DNA of 64,000 nt from Olleya marilimosa CAM030 (GCF_000518485.1 NZ_JADR01000011.1:40329-104328), one strand, 5' to 3'. Positions 35,479 to 46,243 are shown, counted from the stretch's first letter. Notes: generated by a model from the letters alone, not told the origin. Translations and numbers: made by a program.

Positions 35479-36200
35479 TGTTAACAACTACAAATGCTAT
35501 TGTACTGTCAAAACTTAGATTTAAAGATAACGACTTGATTGTTAAGTGTTATACCCAAAAACAAGGCGTGGTTAGTTATTTACTTAAAGGTGTTTTATCA
35601 TCTAAAAAAGGTAATAAAAAAGTAGCCTACTTCCAATCGCTTTCCCAACTACAATTAAATACAGATTATAAACCAAATAGATCATTGCAGTATATTAAAG
35701 ATGTAAAAACAGATTTTTTATACGCTTCACTTCATACAAATATTTTAAAAAGTGCAATTGTAATGTTCTTGGCAGAAGTTTTAGCGCAAGCATTACAAGA
35801 GGAGGAACAAAATGATGCTTTGTATAGTTATATACAAACCACTTTGCAATGGTTAGATGCTAATGATAGTTATTCAAATTTTCATTTATTATTCCTTTTA
35901 GATTTAACCAAATATTTAGGGTTTTATCCTGATCAAACCGAAATAGCTACAGCGTCATATTTTAATCTAATGGATGGCGAATTTCAGCATGAAAACAACT
36001 CTAAATACGCTATTACCGGAGAAAATTTAACACTCCTAAAACAGCTTTTAGGCATGACATTTGATGATATAAAAACCATCAAAATAGGCGCAAAACAAAG
36101 GCAGTCGTTTTTAACTATAATTTTAGTCTATTTTGAATTACATTTAGGCAACTTTAAAAAACCAAAATCCTTACAAATCCTTAATGATGTTTTTAATTAA
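35478..36200 (+). CDS. recO: DNA repair protein RecO
   Basis: RecO helps load RecA onto SSB-coated single-stranded DNA in the RecFOR pathway. The 240-residue protein has the OB-fold N-terminus (TTNAIVLSKLRFKDNDLIVK) and a helical C-terminal domain (LLDLTKYLGFYP). Its ATG overlaps the porZ stop codon, so translation is probably coupled. Confidence 0.92.
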   Translation: MLTTTNAIVLSKLRFKDNDLIVKCYTQKQGVVSYLLKGVLSSKKGNKKVAYFQSLSQLQLNTDYKPNRSLQYIKDVKTDFLYASLHTNILKSAIVMFLAEVLAQALQEEEQNDALYSYIQTTLQWLDANDSYSNFHLLFLLDLTKYLGFYPDQTEIATASYFNLMDGEFQHENNSKYAITGENLTLLKQLLGMTFDDIKTIKIGAKQRQSFLTIILVYFELHLGNFKKPKSLQILNDVFN

Positions 36201-36204
36201 AAAT

Positions 36205-38613
36205 ATGAAATTATTATTTAGTGTATTATTAATAACTTTTTTTTCTCTTTCACTCTCAGCTCAAACAATTAAAGTCATTGATGTAAATTCAAACGAACCA
36301 ATTGTTGGTGTTGCTATTTATAATAAAAGTCAAACTAAAAGTGAAATTACTAATCTAAATGGAGAGGCTAATTTAGGTCGCTTCGATGCTACAGAAATGC
36401 TTTTTTTTCAGCATATTTCACATGTTAAACATCAGGTTAGAAAAAGTAATATATCTAATAGTCTAGTGGTTTTAAGTCCTAATGAACAAGGTTTGGATGA
36501 AATAGTTATATCTGCCTCCAATTTTGGACAAACAAAACGAGAGATTCCTAAAACAATTTCTACTGTAAATGCTAAAGATATAAGTTTTAACAATCCACAA
36601 ACTAGTGCAGATTTATTAGAAGGTACAGGTCAAGTATACATTCAAAAAAGCCAGTTAGGAGGAGGTAGCCCAATGATTAGAGGGTTTTCTACTAACAGAT
36701 TATTAATTACTGTAGATGGAGTAAGGATGAATAATGCTATTTTTAGAGGCGGAAACCTACAAAATGTTATCTCCATAGACCCTTTATCTATTCAAAACAC
36801 AGAGGTGACTTTAGGTGCAGGTTCTATTATTTATGGTAGTGACGCTATAGGTGGTGTTATGAGTTTTTATACTAAAAAACCAGAGTTTTCCTATACGGAT
36901 AGTCTTAGTGTGAAAAGTAATTTATTAGTGCGTTATGCAACAGCTAGTCAAGAAAAAACGGGACATATCGATTTAAATTTTGGTTTAAAAAACTGGGCAT
37001 TTTTAACCAATGTGAGTTATACCAATTTTAATGATTTAAGAATGGGAAGTCATGGTCCTTCAGAGTATTTAAGACCAGAGTTTGTTGTAACAAGTAACAA
37101 TGAAGATGCTATTGTAGCAAACAGTAATTCTAAAATCCAGAAAACCACAGGTTACGATCAAATTAATGTCATGCAAAAAGTTAGTTATAAAGCAAATGAT
37201 GAGTTAGATGTAGATTTAGGATTGTTTTATACCCAAACTTCTGATTATTCTAGATACGATAGACTAATACGATATAGAGGTAATAATTTAAGATCTGCCG
37301 AGTGGAATTATGGACCGCAAAAATGGTTTATGTCTAATTTAAGCGTTACCAAAAGAAGCAGTAGCGCATCGTTATACGATAATATAAAAACGACTTTAGC
37401 ATATCAAAATTTTCAAGAAAGTAGAATGGATCGAGATTTTCAAGATACAGACAGAAATGTTAGAGAAGAGTCTGTGGATGCGGTTTCGTTTAATATAGAT
37501 TTTGAAAAAGAACTAAGCGCGACATCGAATATATTTTATGGTTTTGAATATGTATATAATAAAGTAGGTTCAATTGGTTTTACTGAAAACATAGAGAATA
37601 ATACTACTGAAAATACAGTATCTCGTTATCCTGATGGTGCAACTTGGCAAAGTGCAGCTATGTATGCTAGTTATAAATACAGACCAACAAAAAAGTTTGT
37701 GTTTCAAACGGGATTACGATATAATACAATAACGCAAAAAGTTGATTTTACAGATAACAATCAGTTTTTAAACTTACCTTTCTCAGAATCTAATAATACA
37801 GCCAACGCATTAACAGGGACTGCAGGTGTGACTTTTATGCCAAACAAAACATTACAATGGAAATTTAATTTATCTTCAGCTTTTAGAGCACCAAACGTTG
37901 ATGATATAGGTAAGGTGTTTGATTCAGAACCAGGATCTGTTGTAGTGCCAAATGATGATTTAGACCCAGAATATGCTTATAGTGGAGAGTTAGGTTTAAA
38001 ACTAAACTTTGATAAGCTTTTTGTTTTTGATATGGCAACGTATTATACTTATTTGGATAATGCTTTGGTTAGAAGAGATGGTACTTTAAATGGCGAATCG
38101 CAAATTATTTATGATGGCGAATTAAGTAATGTGCAATCTATGCAAAATGCCTCTAAATCGTGGATATATGGTTTTGAAGTTGGAGCACAAGTTAATTTTT
38201 CGGATGCTTTTAAATTAACATCACAATACAATATTATTGGTGGTACAGAGGAAACAGATGGAGTAGAAGTGCCAGTTAGGCATGTTGTACCTAATTTTGG
38301 AAACACGCATTTAGTTTGGCAAAAAAATAAGGTTAAAGTGGACGGTTTTGTTAACTATAACAATGCTTTATCATTTGACCAACTAGCACCTTCTGAAGCT
38401 GAAAAAGATTATATCTATGCTTTAGATCAAAATGGTAATCCATATTCACCATCTTGGTACACTTTAAATTTAAGAACGCAATACGAAATTGGTGATGCAG
38501 TAGTGGTGTCTGCTGCTTTAGAAAACATTACAGACCAACGCTATAAAACATATTCTTCTGGAATAGCAGCTCCTGGTAGAAATTTGATTGTGTCTTTACA
38601 GTATAGTTTATAA
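36205..38613 (+). CDS. TonB-dependent receptor
   Basis: I start the gene at ATG 36205, five bases after recO, which gives signal LSLSAQ; a longer in-frame start at 36184 overlaps recO. The 802-residue product has a carboxypeptidase-like N-terminal domain (about residues 20-90) and a plug (about 105-220, with GQVYIQKSQLGGGSPMIRGF, DGVRMNNAIFRGG and GAGSIIYGSDAIGG). A beta-barrel ending LIVSLQYSL completes it. The plug resembles receptors for metals, heme or vitamin B12 rather than SusC. No partner gene reveals the ligand. Confidence 0.9.
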   Translation: MKLLFSVLLITFFSLSLSAQTIKVIDVNSNEPIVGVAIYNKSQTKSEITNLNGEANLGRFDATEMLFFQHISHVKHQVRKSNISNSLVVLSPNEQGLDEIVISASNFGQTKREIPKTISTVNAKDISFNNPQTSADLLEGTGQVYIQKSQLGGGSPMIRGFSTNRLLITVDGVRMNNAIFRGGNLQNVISIDPLSIQNTEVTLGAGSIIYGSDAIGGVMSFYTKKPEFSYTDSLSVKSNLLVRYATASQEKTGHIDLNFGLKNWAFLTNVSYTNFNDLRMGSHGPSEYLRPEFVVTSNNEDAIVANSNSKIQKTTGYDQINVMQKVSYKANDELDVDLGLFYTQTSDYSRYDRLIRYRGNNLRSAEWNYGPQKWFMSNLSVTKRSSSASLYDNIKTTLAYQNFQESRMDRDFQDTDRNVREESVDAVSFNIDFEKELSATSNIFYGFEYVYNKVGSIGFTENIENNTTENTVSRYPDGATWQSAAMYASYKYRPTKKFVFQTGLRYNTITQKVDFTDNNQFLNLPFSESNNTANALTGTAGVTFMPNKTLQWKFNLSSAFRAPNVDDIGKVFDSEPGSVVVPNDDLDPEYAYSGELGLKLNFDKLFVFDMATYYTYLDNALVRRDGTLNGESQIIYDGELSNVQSMQNASKSWIYGFEVGAQVNFSDAFKLTSQYNIIGGTEETDGVEVPVRHVVPNFGNTHLVWQKNKVKVDGFVNYNNALSFDQLAPSEAEKDYIYALDQNGNPYSPSWYTLNLRTQYEIGDAVVVSAALENITDQRYKTYSSGIAAPGRNLIVSLQYSL

Positions 38614-38616
38614 CAA

Positions 38617-38652
38617 TAAAAAGCCTCAATCTAACTTGAGGCTTTTTTTATT
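38617..38652. terminator. Bidirectional terminator
   Basis: AAAAAGCCTCAA / TTGAGGCTTTTT form a 12-bp stem with a short loop between the converging receptor and T9SS-cargo genes. Confidence 0.85.
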
Positions 38653-38655
38653 TGC

Positions 38656-41139
38656 TTATTTTTTCACTGCTTTTTTGCTTAGTACAGTGCCATTGCTTAG
38701 TTGTATTTGAGCAATATAAGTAGCTTTGTTAAGATTAGATAGATTGTATGTTTGTGTATTGCTTTCAGCTTTTAAATTGAATAATTCTCTACCCAACATA
38801 TCATAAATTTTTATGGATTGTATCCTATCGTCATTACTATCTAATGAAAAAGTGACATTATCATTATTGTCTTCATAAATTATTAATTCATCAGAAGCTA
38901 AAACAGCTTCATCAATAGAAAGACTAGCTTGATTAAATACAATTTCAAATCTATCATTAAAAACTCCTGTGTCTGCAGTAAATGAATAATCACCAGCATT
39001 TAAATCATGATAATTATTTGTAAGATTATCTTTTAAATAGATTGTGTTATTTGATAAAAATTCACCTTGAAATTGATTAATAGATATTGTATACGTCGTT
39101 GGTGTGTTTATATTATTGAAAAACCCTAAATGGATAGTTTCATATATATCTAAATCGCTAGGTGATTTACCCTGTATAGCAAGTTTTTCTGAATTATTTG
39201 GTAAAACTGAGTAAAATGAAAAATCACCTATGGTTGCTCCAATTTTTTCAGCATCATAATAGGCACCATCATTATCTGCAGTAGCACCAGGTACATAACC
39301 AATAGCAGTTTGGTTAAACAAACCAGTATCTGTTGTCATATTTAACCACAATTTGTTATTTATAATTGAAGCTGTAGCAAAATTTGTGTTAGATGTTCTA
39401 AAAAACTGAGTATTACTATTTGTAACACGCATTGCGTTATTAAAAGTAACAGTGCCAGTTGTAGATGCAGGATTGTCTGAGTATGTTACAAAAAAACCTT
39501 GACCAGAAGGTATGTGTCTAGTAGGCGTAATTCCGTCGCCACCAGCAAGTTCTGCTGTTCCATTAATTCTAGCATAGTCACTAAATGAAAAATTTAATGC
39601 TTGATTACCATTAGCTGTACCATCTGGAGCAGTTGCATGTGACCAAAGGTATAGTATACCATCTAATTTACCGTTAGTTGGATTGGATGCATAATTATTT
39701 TCAGCAAAAAATAAATCAACGTCAATAGCAGAAGGATACGGATTACCTATTAAATTCCAGTTGGTATCATCTGTTTCGGTATCATTTCTTTCAACCGGAA
39801 CAGTGATATTTCCATTGTTTAAAGTGCCTCTAAAAGTATACGTGTAATTGTTGGGTCCAAATATAAATGCATCTAGAGAGTGTGTTGCTGTGTAGCCTAC
39901 GCCTGGCGTCATTATATCGCTAGAGCTTTTTAAAAACCAAACATCTCCATTGTCGTCAATGCCATCAACTCCTGCTCCATTAACTAGTGTATTATCATTA
40001 TTTGTTTCGTATTGCGAGTCTACAAAATTTGCTGCATTAAACTCAAAACGTCTAAAAGGACTGGATTGAAATAAGGCATTACCAAAAGTTTCGTTAGCAA
40101 CAGGAGAGCTCCAATAAGTATATTCATACCATTCATTAATAAATGACGTGCTTCTATCTACTTCAGCAGCATTATTTGTTGCAAAAAAGCTGCTACTAGA
40201 ATCATCATAAGTTGCTGTATTGTCTACTTGCACAAAAGATCCTGTGTTTTGAATAGCTATACGCCCATTATTAGTTACATCTGTAATAACTTCTACATAC
40301 TCGTTTGGAGAAACGGTAAGGGTAACACCTGGATTAACAACTAAACTACAAGCAGTAAAACTGGGTTGACCTGCAGTACTAGTATTGTAATTGCTAGTTA
40401 ATATTGCAGTAGTAGATCTGTTTGGCGTTGTTGGTAACCAATTTGTGCCATCCCAAGTCACTACAGAGGTGCAATTTTGAGTTCCCCAAATCTCAATGTT
40501 ATCTATAGCTATATCTTCTTGACCTTGATTAAGCCTAAATCTAATTTCAATATCCAAAAGGTTACCAGTTCCAGTAATTGGTCTAGTATGTTGTGTAAAA
40601 GTATCTGTAATTGCTACATCATCACCAATACCATCAAAATCAGTATCTATTAAAGGCGCTCTGTTTGCGCCACCATTATCATTCTCTATCCATAATAAAT
40701 TAGAGCTGGTTCCGCTATTATCAATTTGGTATGTAAATCTTACATAGTCATTATTATCCCAATGCTCTGTTCTAGTTCCACCATTAGTAGTTTGGTCATC
40801 TTCGGCTAAGTGTACTCTAAATTCTAAGTTTGTATAATTAGTTATGTCTATATTTTCAATAAACAGTATAGCAGGTAAAGGAGCTCCTTCACCATCTGTG
40901 TCTTGTGCTGCAAAGTAAAAGCTACCTTGTAAATTATTAAATAAGACTCCGTTTGGACCATTGTTAAAGTCTGTTCCGTCTGTTCTTAAAAAGTAGTCGC
41001 GACCATTGTCTGTAAATTCGGTAATATTGGTAGTGTAACCACCAGGAGTTTCAAAATTTAATTCTGCTATTTTAGTTTGAGATAAACCTAGTGAAACGGT
41101 AAGTAAGGAAACTATTAAAAGTAAAGATTTAGCTTGCAT
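38656..41139 (-). CDS. T9SS-exported surface protein (827 aa)
   Basis: This is a secreted protein with a signal peptide (SLTVSLGLSQ) and a C-terminal type A sorting domain (IKIYDMLGRELFNL and STYIAQIQLSNG-like, ending VLSKKAVKK), so it is exported by the T9SS. The N-terminal ~200 residues form a jelly-roll-like domain with DTDGEGAP and DFDGIGDD Ca-binding-type Asp clusters. The middle has EYTYWSSPV and WNLIGNPYPSAID, motifs recurrent in T9SS cargo. It is paralogous to the 1661-residue protein upstream in the same orientation. Role is probably adhesion or surface binding. Confidence 0.88.
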   Translation of the reverse strand: MQAKSLLLIVSLLTVSLGLSQTKIAELNFETPGGYTTNITEFTDNGRDYFLRTDGTDFNNGPNGVLFNNLQGSFYFAAQDTDGEGAPLPAILFIENIDITNYTNLEFRVHLAEDDQTTNGGTRTEHWDNNDYVRFTYQIDNSGTSSNLLWIENDNGGANRAPLIDTDFDGIGDDVAITDTFTQHTRPITGTGNLLDIEIRFRLNQGQEDIAIDNIEIWGTQNCTSVVTWDGTNWLPTTPNRSTTAILTSNYNTSTAGQPSFTACSLVVNPGVTLTVSPNEYVEVITDVTNNGRIAIQNTGSFVQVDNTATYDDSSSSFFATNNAAEVDRSTSFINEWYEYTYWSSPVANETFGNALFQSSPFRRFEFNAANFVDSQYETNNDNTLVNGAGVDGIDDNGDVWFLKSSSDIMTPGVGYTATHSLDAFIFGPNNYTYTFRGTLNNGNITVPVERNDTETDDTNWNLIGNPYPSAIDVDLFFAENNYASNPTNGKLDGILYLWSHATAPDGTANGNQALNFSFSDYARINGTAELAGGDGITPTRHIPSGQGFFVTYSDNPASTTGTVTFNNAMRVTNSNTQFFRTSNTNFATASIINNKLWLNMTTDTGLFNQTAIGYVPGATADNDGAYYDAEKIGATIGDFSFYSVLPNNSEKLAIQGKSPSDLDIYETIHLGFFNNINTPTTYTISINQFQGEFLSNNTIYLKDNLTNNYHDLNAGDYSFTADTGVFNDRFEIVFNQASLSIDEAVLASDELIIYEDNNDNVTFSLDSNDDRIQSIKIYDMLGRELFNLKAESNTQTYNLSNLNKATYIAQIQLSNGTVLSKKAVKK

Positions 41140-41197
41140 TGAGGGTTTTTTAAAAAGATTATAGCAAGTTAAATATAGGTTGTAGACCTTTTTATAA

Positions 41198-41236
41198 CAA
41201 AAAACTTCAACTTTATTAGTTGAAGTTCTTTTTTTA
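41198..41236 (-). terminator. Terminator of the large T9SS-cargo gene
   Basis: On the minus strand, AACTTCAACT and AGTTGAAGTT flank a short loop and are followed by T residues, 22 bp beyond the stop codon of the 1661-residue gene. It separates the two paralogous cargo genes into two transcripts. Confidence 0.7.
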
Positions 41237-41257
41237 GTGATAAAGTGTAAACTATTA

Positions 41258-44200
41258 TTACTGTTTGATAGCTTTTTTAGAAATTATAAGTCCGTTGCTT
41301 AATTGTATGCGTGCTATGTATGATGCTTGACTAAGGTTTGATAAATTATAAGTTTCGGTGTTAGAATTTCCTTTTAAGTCATATAATAATCTTCCTAAAA
41401 CATCATATATTTTAATGGCCTTTATAGTTAAGTTTTTACTTGTTAAGTTAAATGTAATATCATTATTTCTGTTTTCAATAATCGAAATGTTTTGTTCGGA
41501 TATTGTTTCTTCTGAAACAGATAAGCTAGTGTCTTTAAAAACAATTTCAAATCTATCATTAAATGTTCCTGTTTGTGATGTAAAGTTATAATCACTATTT
41601 GATAAGTTGTGAATACTTGACAATAAGTTGTCTTTTAAATAAACGGTATTGTTTGTTAAAAAATCTCCTTCTAATTGTGCAATTGAAAATGTGTATACTG
41701 TTGCTGTTGTAATATTTGTGTTAAATCCTACAGGTATAACTTCGTCTATAGTTAAGCTTTCTGGAGCCTTACCTTGTATTGCTAGTTTGTCAGAGTCTCC
41801 TGGTACTGATGTGAATATTTCAGCAGCATTATTGTTATAAAGTGTTTTGTTAGCATCATATGCTTTACTGTCTTTTCCATTGGTTGCTCCATTTACATAG
41901 GCTACTAATATTTGATGAAACACACCTGTGTCTGATGTTAGGTTAATCCAAAGTCTATTACTTAATGTATTGTTAGTCCTAAAAAACTGACTATTACTTG
42001 TTGCATCTGCAGTACGTAAACTATTATTAAAAGTGACACTACTGTTAGCAATACCTTGTACAAAAAAGGCTTGACCAGACGGAATATAACTGGTTGGGAT
42101 AATACCGTCTCCACCAGCAGTATTACCACTTCCTGTTGTAATAATGGCATAATCACTACTATTAAAGTTTGCACCTTCATTTCCGCTTGCATTTGCGTTT
42201 GCAGGTGTATTGTGTGACCATAAATAAGCGACACCTTGTATAGAGGCAGAATTGTTATTTAAAAACGCATTAGCATCTATTGCAGATGGATATGGGTTAC
42301 CAATTAAATTCCAGTCTTCATCTCCATTTGCACCATTATAAGCAATTGGACTAGAAATAATTCCGGTGTTAAAAGCGCCTTCAAAAGTATAAGTGTATTG
42401 AGAACCGACAGAAAAACCAATTGGCGAATGCATAGATATGTATCCAACACCTGGAGTCATTACAGTGCTTCCAGGGATTAATGCCCAATCATTTCCATCG
42501 TCATCAATTCCGTCTGGTCCAGGAGTAAAAGTATTGGTGTTATTGATTTCAGTTAAATTATCTAAAAAGTTTACAGCATTAAATACATAGCGTCTACTTG
42601 GATTTGCAAAAGCTAAACCTTGTCCTATGGTAGTATTCTCCACTGGCGAACTCCAATAGGTGTATTCATAAACGCTATTAAGTGGTGTTGTACGTTTATT
42701 AACTAAAGCTACTCCACTAGGACTTAATGTAAATGTTGCTGCATCATTATTCTGCACAAAGTTTCCTTGTGTTTCGACATATAATTCTCCGTCAACAATA
42801 ACTTCGTTTTCAATTTCCACGTAAGTGTTATTATTTACGGTTAATCTAAACTCTGTTCCAGAAGGATTGCTATTAATAGTCAATGAACATGCGCTAAAGC
42901 TACCAAAGGTCGCAGTGTCATAACTGTCGTTTATAATTACTTTGGTGTTTAAGTCTGGAGCACCATTGTCCCAAGCGCCCAAAGTCCATGTTGTTGTGCC
43001 TACATTTATACGTGCTGCATTTGTGGCAGTGCTACATGATGCATCTTCAGTCACCTCGCAATAAAATTGGTAACCTTGTAGGTCTGCTCCTGTGATTGAT
43101 AATGTGGTTGAGGTTTCTCCTGTTACTGTCCCTGGAGCAAAAGAGGTACTAACCACACTAGTCCACCCATTAGAAACCGTATCGTTATAATACCATTGAT
43201 ATGTTAACGTTCCTGAGTTTCCTGGTGTTGCTGCTGCTGTAAATACAATAGCGTCGTTACAATTATCTATATCCTGAGGCTGTAAAGTTATTGTAGGTGC
43301 ATTATTAAGAATAACAAAAGTACCTAAGCCACTTGTGTCTCCTGAGGTTGCAGTCGTCCATTCTGTAGCATCAAATGCAGTATTTGGGCTAACAACGTCA
43401 GTATTTCTTCTATAGACATAGCCTGGAGCGCCAACCAGAGTGTCATGGAAGTCATCCACAACAACGCTTGTTGCTATTAGGGTAAGCTCAAGCCTATCGT
43501 TGTCATTAAATCCTGCTGTAGAGCCACCAAAGATAAAATCATGTGCACTTCCTGTGTCTGTACTAACCTTTCCTACTAATACTTGACCATCAGCTATTGT
43601 ACTTCCTGTTCCTGAAGCAGGAAAGGTGTAGGAATGAGAAGAGGAAGCGGAAGCTATATCTGCAAAACGATTAATTTCATATAAGGTTAAATCGACAGTA
43701 GTTCCTGTTCCGTTAAAAATTTCTATATAACCTAGGGATCCTGATGAATTGTCATAGATTTCAGTCATCATTAATCCTGTAGTACTACCACAGCTTCCTG
43801 AATTGTCAATTATTGTAAATGCTGTACTTGCAGGACAACCTAAATCATCAGTGATTTCAATAATTCCTGATGTGGCTCCTGTAGGAATAGTAACCTCCAT
43901 TGTTGTAGCAGAAAGATTACTAACTGTAGCAGCCAGTCCACTAACAGTAGCTGTTGCTGTTGTTAAATTTGTACCAGTCACTGTTACAATGGTGTTTTCT
44001 GGACCAGATGTTGGTACTATTGTTATACTGCCAGGATTGCATAATCCATTACCTTGTACCATAAACGTAAAAGGATTCTCGTCTAAGTCGTTATTAGTAA
44101 TTGTAATGGTAGCTGTTCTGGTCCCAGAAGCTAAAGGTGAAAATGTGATTTCAAAAATACCTGGTGGATTTTGACCTGGTGTTACTGTAAAAGGTGCAGG

Positions 44201-46243
44201 ATTTAAACTAATGGTAAAATCACCTGGATTTACTCCTCCAACAGTTATGTTTGAAATATCTAAGTTAGCTGTTCCAATATTTTGAATTCTGTAAGACTTG
44301 GTTTGAGCGCTTCCTATATTTTGAGCAGCAAATAATGTGTTGTCTAAGCTGCTTGGTGTACTATCTCCATTGGCAATATCTGGAAAGGCTCCTAGATTTC
44401 CTTCTACATTAATCTCTTGTTCTGGTGTAGTACCAGTACCTTGTAGTAAAATAGTACAAGTGCCTTCATCTGCATCATTGTTGTTTATTGTAAGTGTAGC
44501 GTTTTTAACACCTATAGTCGTAGGCGTAAATCTAACAGTTACAGTTTGCGTACTACCTGCTGTAACAGTAAAAGGTGTTGCAGGCGTGACAATACTAAAG
44601 CTAGTTGCGTCTGTACCACTTAGTACTAAGGAAGCGATATCTAAATCTAAAGTACCATCATTGTCAATATCAAAACTAATGTCTGTGTTAAATCCTGTGG
44701 CTTGTGATCCAAAAGCTATAGCGTAACCACAAGCTTGGTCAGTATTAGAGGCATCAACAAGTTGTAATTCTGGAATAGAACAAGGAGAAATTAAAGTGTT
44801 TGCTCCAGGTGAACCACCTGTTGCAACTTCTTGCCAGTTACTACCAGTATTAGAGTTATCTAGAGAAGCGTCAATGACATGTAATGTTGAACCATTATTA
44901 TTTGCGCCATCAGTACTGTTGTAAGTTACAGAGTCAACAATAGAGGTTCCATTTGCAGCATATAAGAAAATGGTATCACTAGTATTATTAAGATTATTTG
45001 TATTATTTGTCGAAGCACCTATACCATAATTTGGCGTGAAAGGGCAATCATTATTATAAACACCATCTCCATTACTACCTAATGATACAGTGATACACGT
45101 ACCATTTGCAATACTTGTAGCAGCAGGAAAAGTAAACAATACACTTCCGTTATCTACAATATAATTACTTAAATCTTGTGCACTGCCTGAAACATTACAT
45201 ATTTCTATCCACTCATCATCAGTGCCAGAGGAGTTGTAAGATAATTCAGTAATAACAACCTCTGCTAAAGGTGCTAAAACGTCTCCAGATAGTGCAACGG
45301 TTTTATCTGTTGCCAATGCGCTGGTAGCTGTAATGTTACCAGAATACGTGTTAACTGTCAAACCAGAAATTAAGCGTGTGTAAATTGTGGTAGAAGCGAC
45401 TGTGCCTGTTGTTGGAACTAAACTTACTGTAGTGCCAAAACCAGAACCTGAAGTTGTTGAAATTTCAAAATTAGTTGGTGCAGTTAACACTAAATTTGAG
45501 GTTAGTAAAAAACCTTCAGCAGTAAACGTTTGCTCTGCAGATGGACCAGCTCCAAGTGTGTAGTCTAATCCTGTTAAAGCTGTTGGATTTAATACAATTG
45601 TTGGTCCTGTAGGGATTCCCCAAATTTCAATATTGTCAATAGCGATGTCTTCATCTCCATTTAGAAGGTTATTAAATTCGATTTCAATATCTAACAAATT
45701 ACCTGTCCCTGAAATGGTATTTGTAAATTGAGCAAATGTATCGGTAACAGTAATTCCGTCACCTGTTCCGTCAAAATTTGTATCTAATCTAGGTTCCGTG
45801 TTGGTTCCTCCTGCAGCTTCTATCCAAATTAAGTTTTCATTAGCTCCTGCATCTATTGAAGCGGTTATGTGCATGTATGAATTAGCATCCCAATCTTGAT
45901 TACTACCATCGTCATCTTCTGCAATATGGATTCTAAACTCTAAACTTGTAAATCCTGAAACATCAATATTATTAAGGTTAAGTGTTAGATTTGCTGGACC
46001 ACCATCTCCATCTGTATCTTGCACACCAAAATAATAATTACCCTGAATATTAGTAAAATTGATTGCTCCTCCGATGTTACTACCATCGGTTCTAGTAAAA
46101 TAGTCTGTGCCTCCATCTGTGAATTCTGGGACACTTGTTGAGTAGCCACCAGGATTTTCAAAATTTACTTCAGATATTTTTATCTGACCAAAAGTAAAGG
46201 TGACTGAAAATAGTAGTAGTAGAGTGAGTAGGAATTTTTTCAT
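41258..46243 (-). CDS. Giant multidomain T9SS-exported surface protein (1661 aa)
   Basis: Visible order: signal peptide; N-terminal domain like that of the 827-residue paralog (about 20-215); lamin-tail-like domain (VVITELSYNSSGTDDEWIEI); two choice-of-anchor D/ASH-type repeats (TVRFTPTTIGVKNATLTINN and EITFSPLASGTRTATITITN); IPT/TIG-like domain (IVPTSGPENTIVTVTGTNL); second lamin-tail domain (MMTEIYDNSSGSLGYIEIFN); Ig-like domain; the WNLIGNPYPSAID region shared with the paralog; and a type A sorting domain ending ISKKAIKQ. Surface anchoring through the T9SS is expected. Ligand and function are unknown. TATTTTTG at 46298-46305 is the likely promoter. Confidence 0.9.
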   Translation of the reverse strand: MKKFLLTLLLLFSVTFTFGQIKISEVNFENPGGYSTSVPEFTDGGTDYFTRTDGSNIGGAINFTNIQGNYYFGVQDTDGDGGPANLTLNLNNIDVSGFTSLEFRIHIAEDDDGSNQDWDANSYMHITASIDAGANENLIWIEAAGGTNTEPRLDTNFDGTGDGITVTDTFAQFTNTISGTGNLLDIEIEFNNLLNGDEDIAIDNIEIWGIPTGPTIVLNPTALTGLDYTLGAGPSAEQTFTAEGFLLTSNLVLTAPTNFEISTTSGSGFGTTVSLVPTTGTVASTTIYTRLISGLTVNTYSGNITATSALATDKTVALSGDVLAPLAEVVITELSYNSSGTDDEWIEICNVSGSAQDLSNYIVDNGSVLFTFPAATSIANGTCITVSLGSNGDGVYNNDCPFTPNYGIGASTNNTNNLNNTSDTIFLYAANGTSIVDSVTYNSTDGANNNGSTLHVIDASLDNSNTGSNWQEVATGGSPGANTLISPCSIPELQLVDASNTDQACGYAIAFGSQATGFNTDISFDIDNDGTLDLDIASLVLSGTDATSFSIVTPATPFTVTAGSTQTVTVRFTPTTIGVKNATLTINNNDADEGTCTILLQGTGTTPEQEINVEGNLGAFPDIANGDSTPSSLDNTLFAAQNIGSAQTKSYRIQNIGTANLDISNITVGGVNPGDFTISLNPAPFTVTPGQNPPGIFEITFSPLASGTRTATITITNNDLDENPFTFMVQGNGLCNPGSITIVPTSGPENTIVTVTGTNLTTATATVSGLAATVSNLSATTMEVTIPTGATSGIIEITDDLGCPASTAFTIIDNSGSCGSTTGLMMTEIYDNSSGSLGYIEIFNGTGTTVDLTLYEINRFADIASASSSHSYTFPASGTGSTIADGQVLVGKVSTDTGSAHDFIFGGSTAGFNDNDRLELTLIATSVVVDDFHDTLVGAPGYVYRRNTDVVSPNTAFDATEWTTATSGDTSGLGTFVILNNAPTITLQPQDIDNCNDAIVFTAAATPGNSGTLTYQWYYNDTVSNGWTSVVSTSFAPGTVTGETSTTLSITGADLQGYQFYCEVTEDASCSTATNAARINVGTTTWTLGAWDNGAPDLNTKVIINDSYDTATFGSFSACSLTINSNPSGTEFRLTVNNNTYVEIENEVIVDGELYVETQGNFVQNNDAATFTLSPSGVALVNKRTTPLNSVYEYTYWSSPVENTTIGQGLAFANPSRRYVFNAVNFLDNLTEINNTNTFTPGPDGIDDDGNDWALIPGSTVMTPGVGYISMHSPIGFSVGSQYTYTFEGAFNTGIISSPIAYNGANGDEDWNLIGNPYPSAIDANAFLNNNSASIQGVAYLWSHNTPANANASGNEGANFNSSDYAIITTGSGNTAGGDGIIPTSYIPSGQAFFVQGIANSSVTFNNSLRTADATSNSQFFRTNNTLSNRLWINLTSDTGVFHQILVAYVNGATNGKDSKAYDANKTLYNNNAAEIFTSVPGDSDKLAIQGKAPESLTIDEVIPVGFNTNITTATVYTFSIAQLEGDFLTNNTVYLKDNLLSSIHNLSNSDYNFTSQTGTFNDRFEIVFKDTSLSVSEETISEQNISIIENRNNDITFNLTSKNLTIKAIKIYDVLGRLLYDLKGNSNTETYNLSNLSQASYIARIQLSNGLIISKKAIKQ

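Noticed and set aside
43803..44726. Two antisense open frames (123 and 129 codons) inside the giant surface protein gene
   Set aside because: They mirror the repetitive Val/Thr-rich coding of the opposite strand and have no start context; they are shadows of the long real gene.
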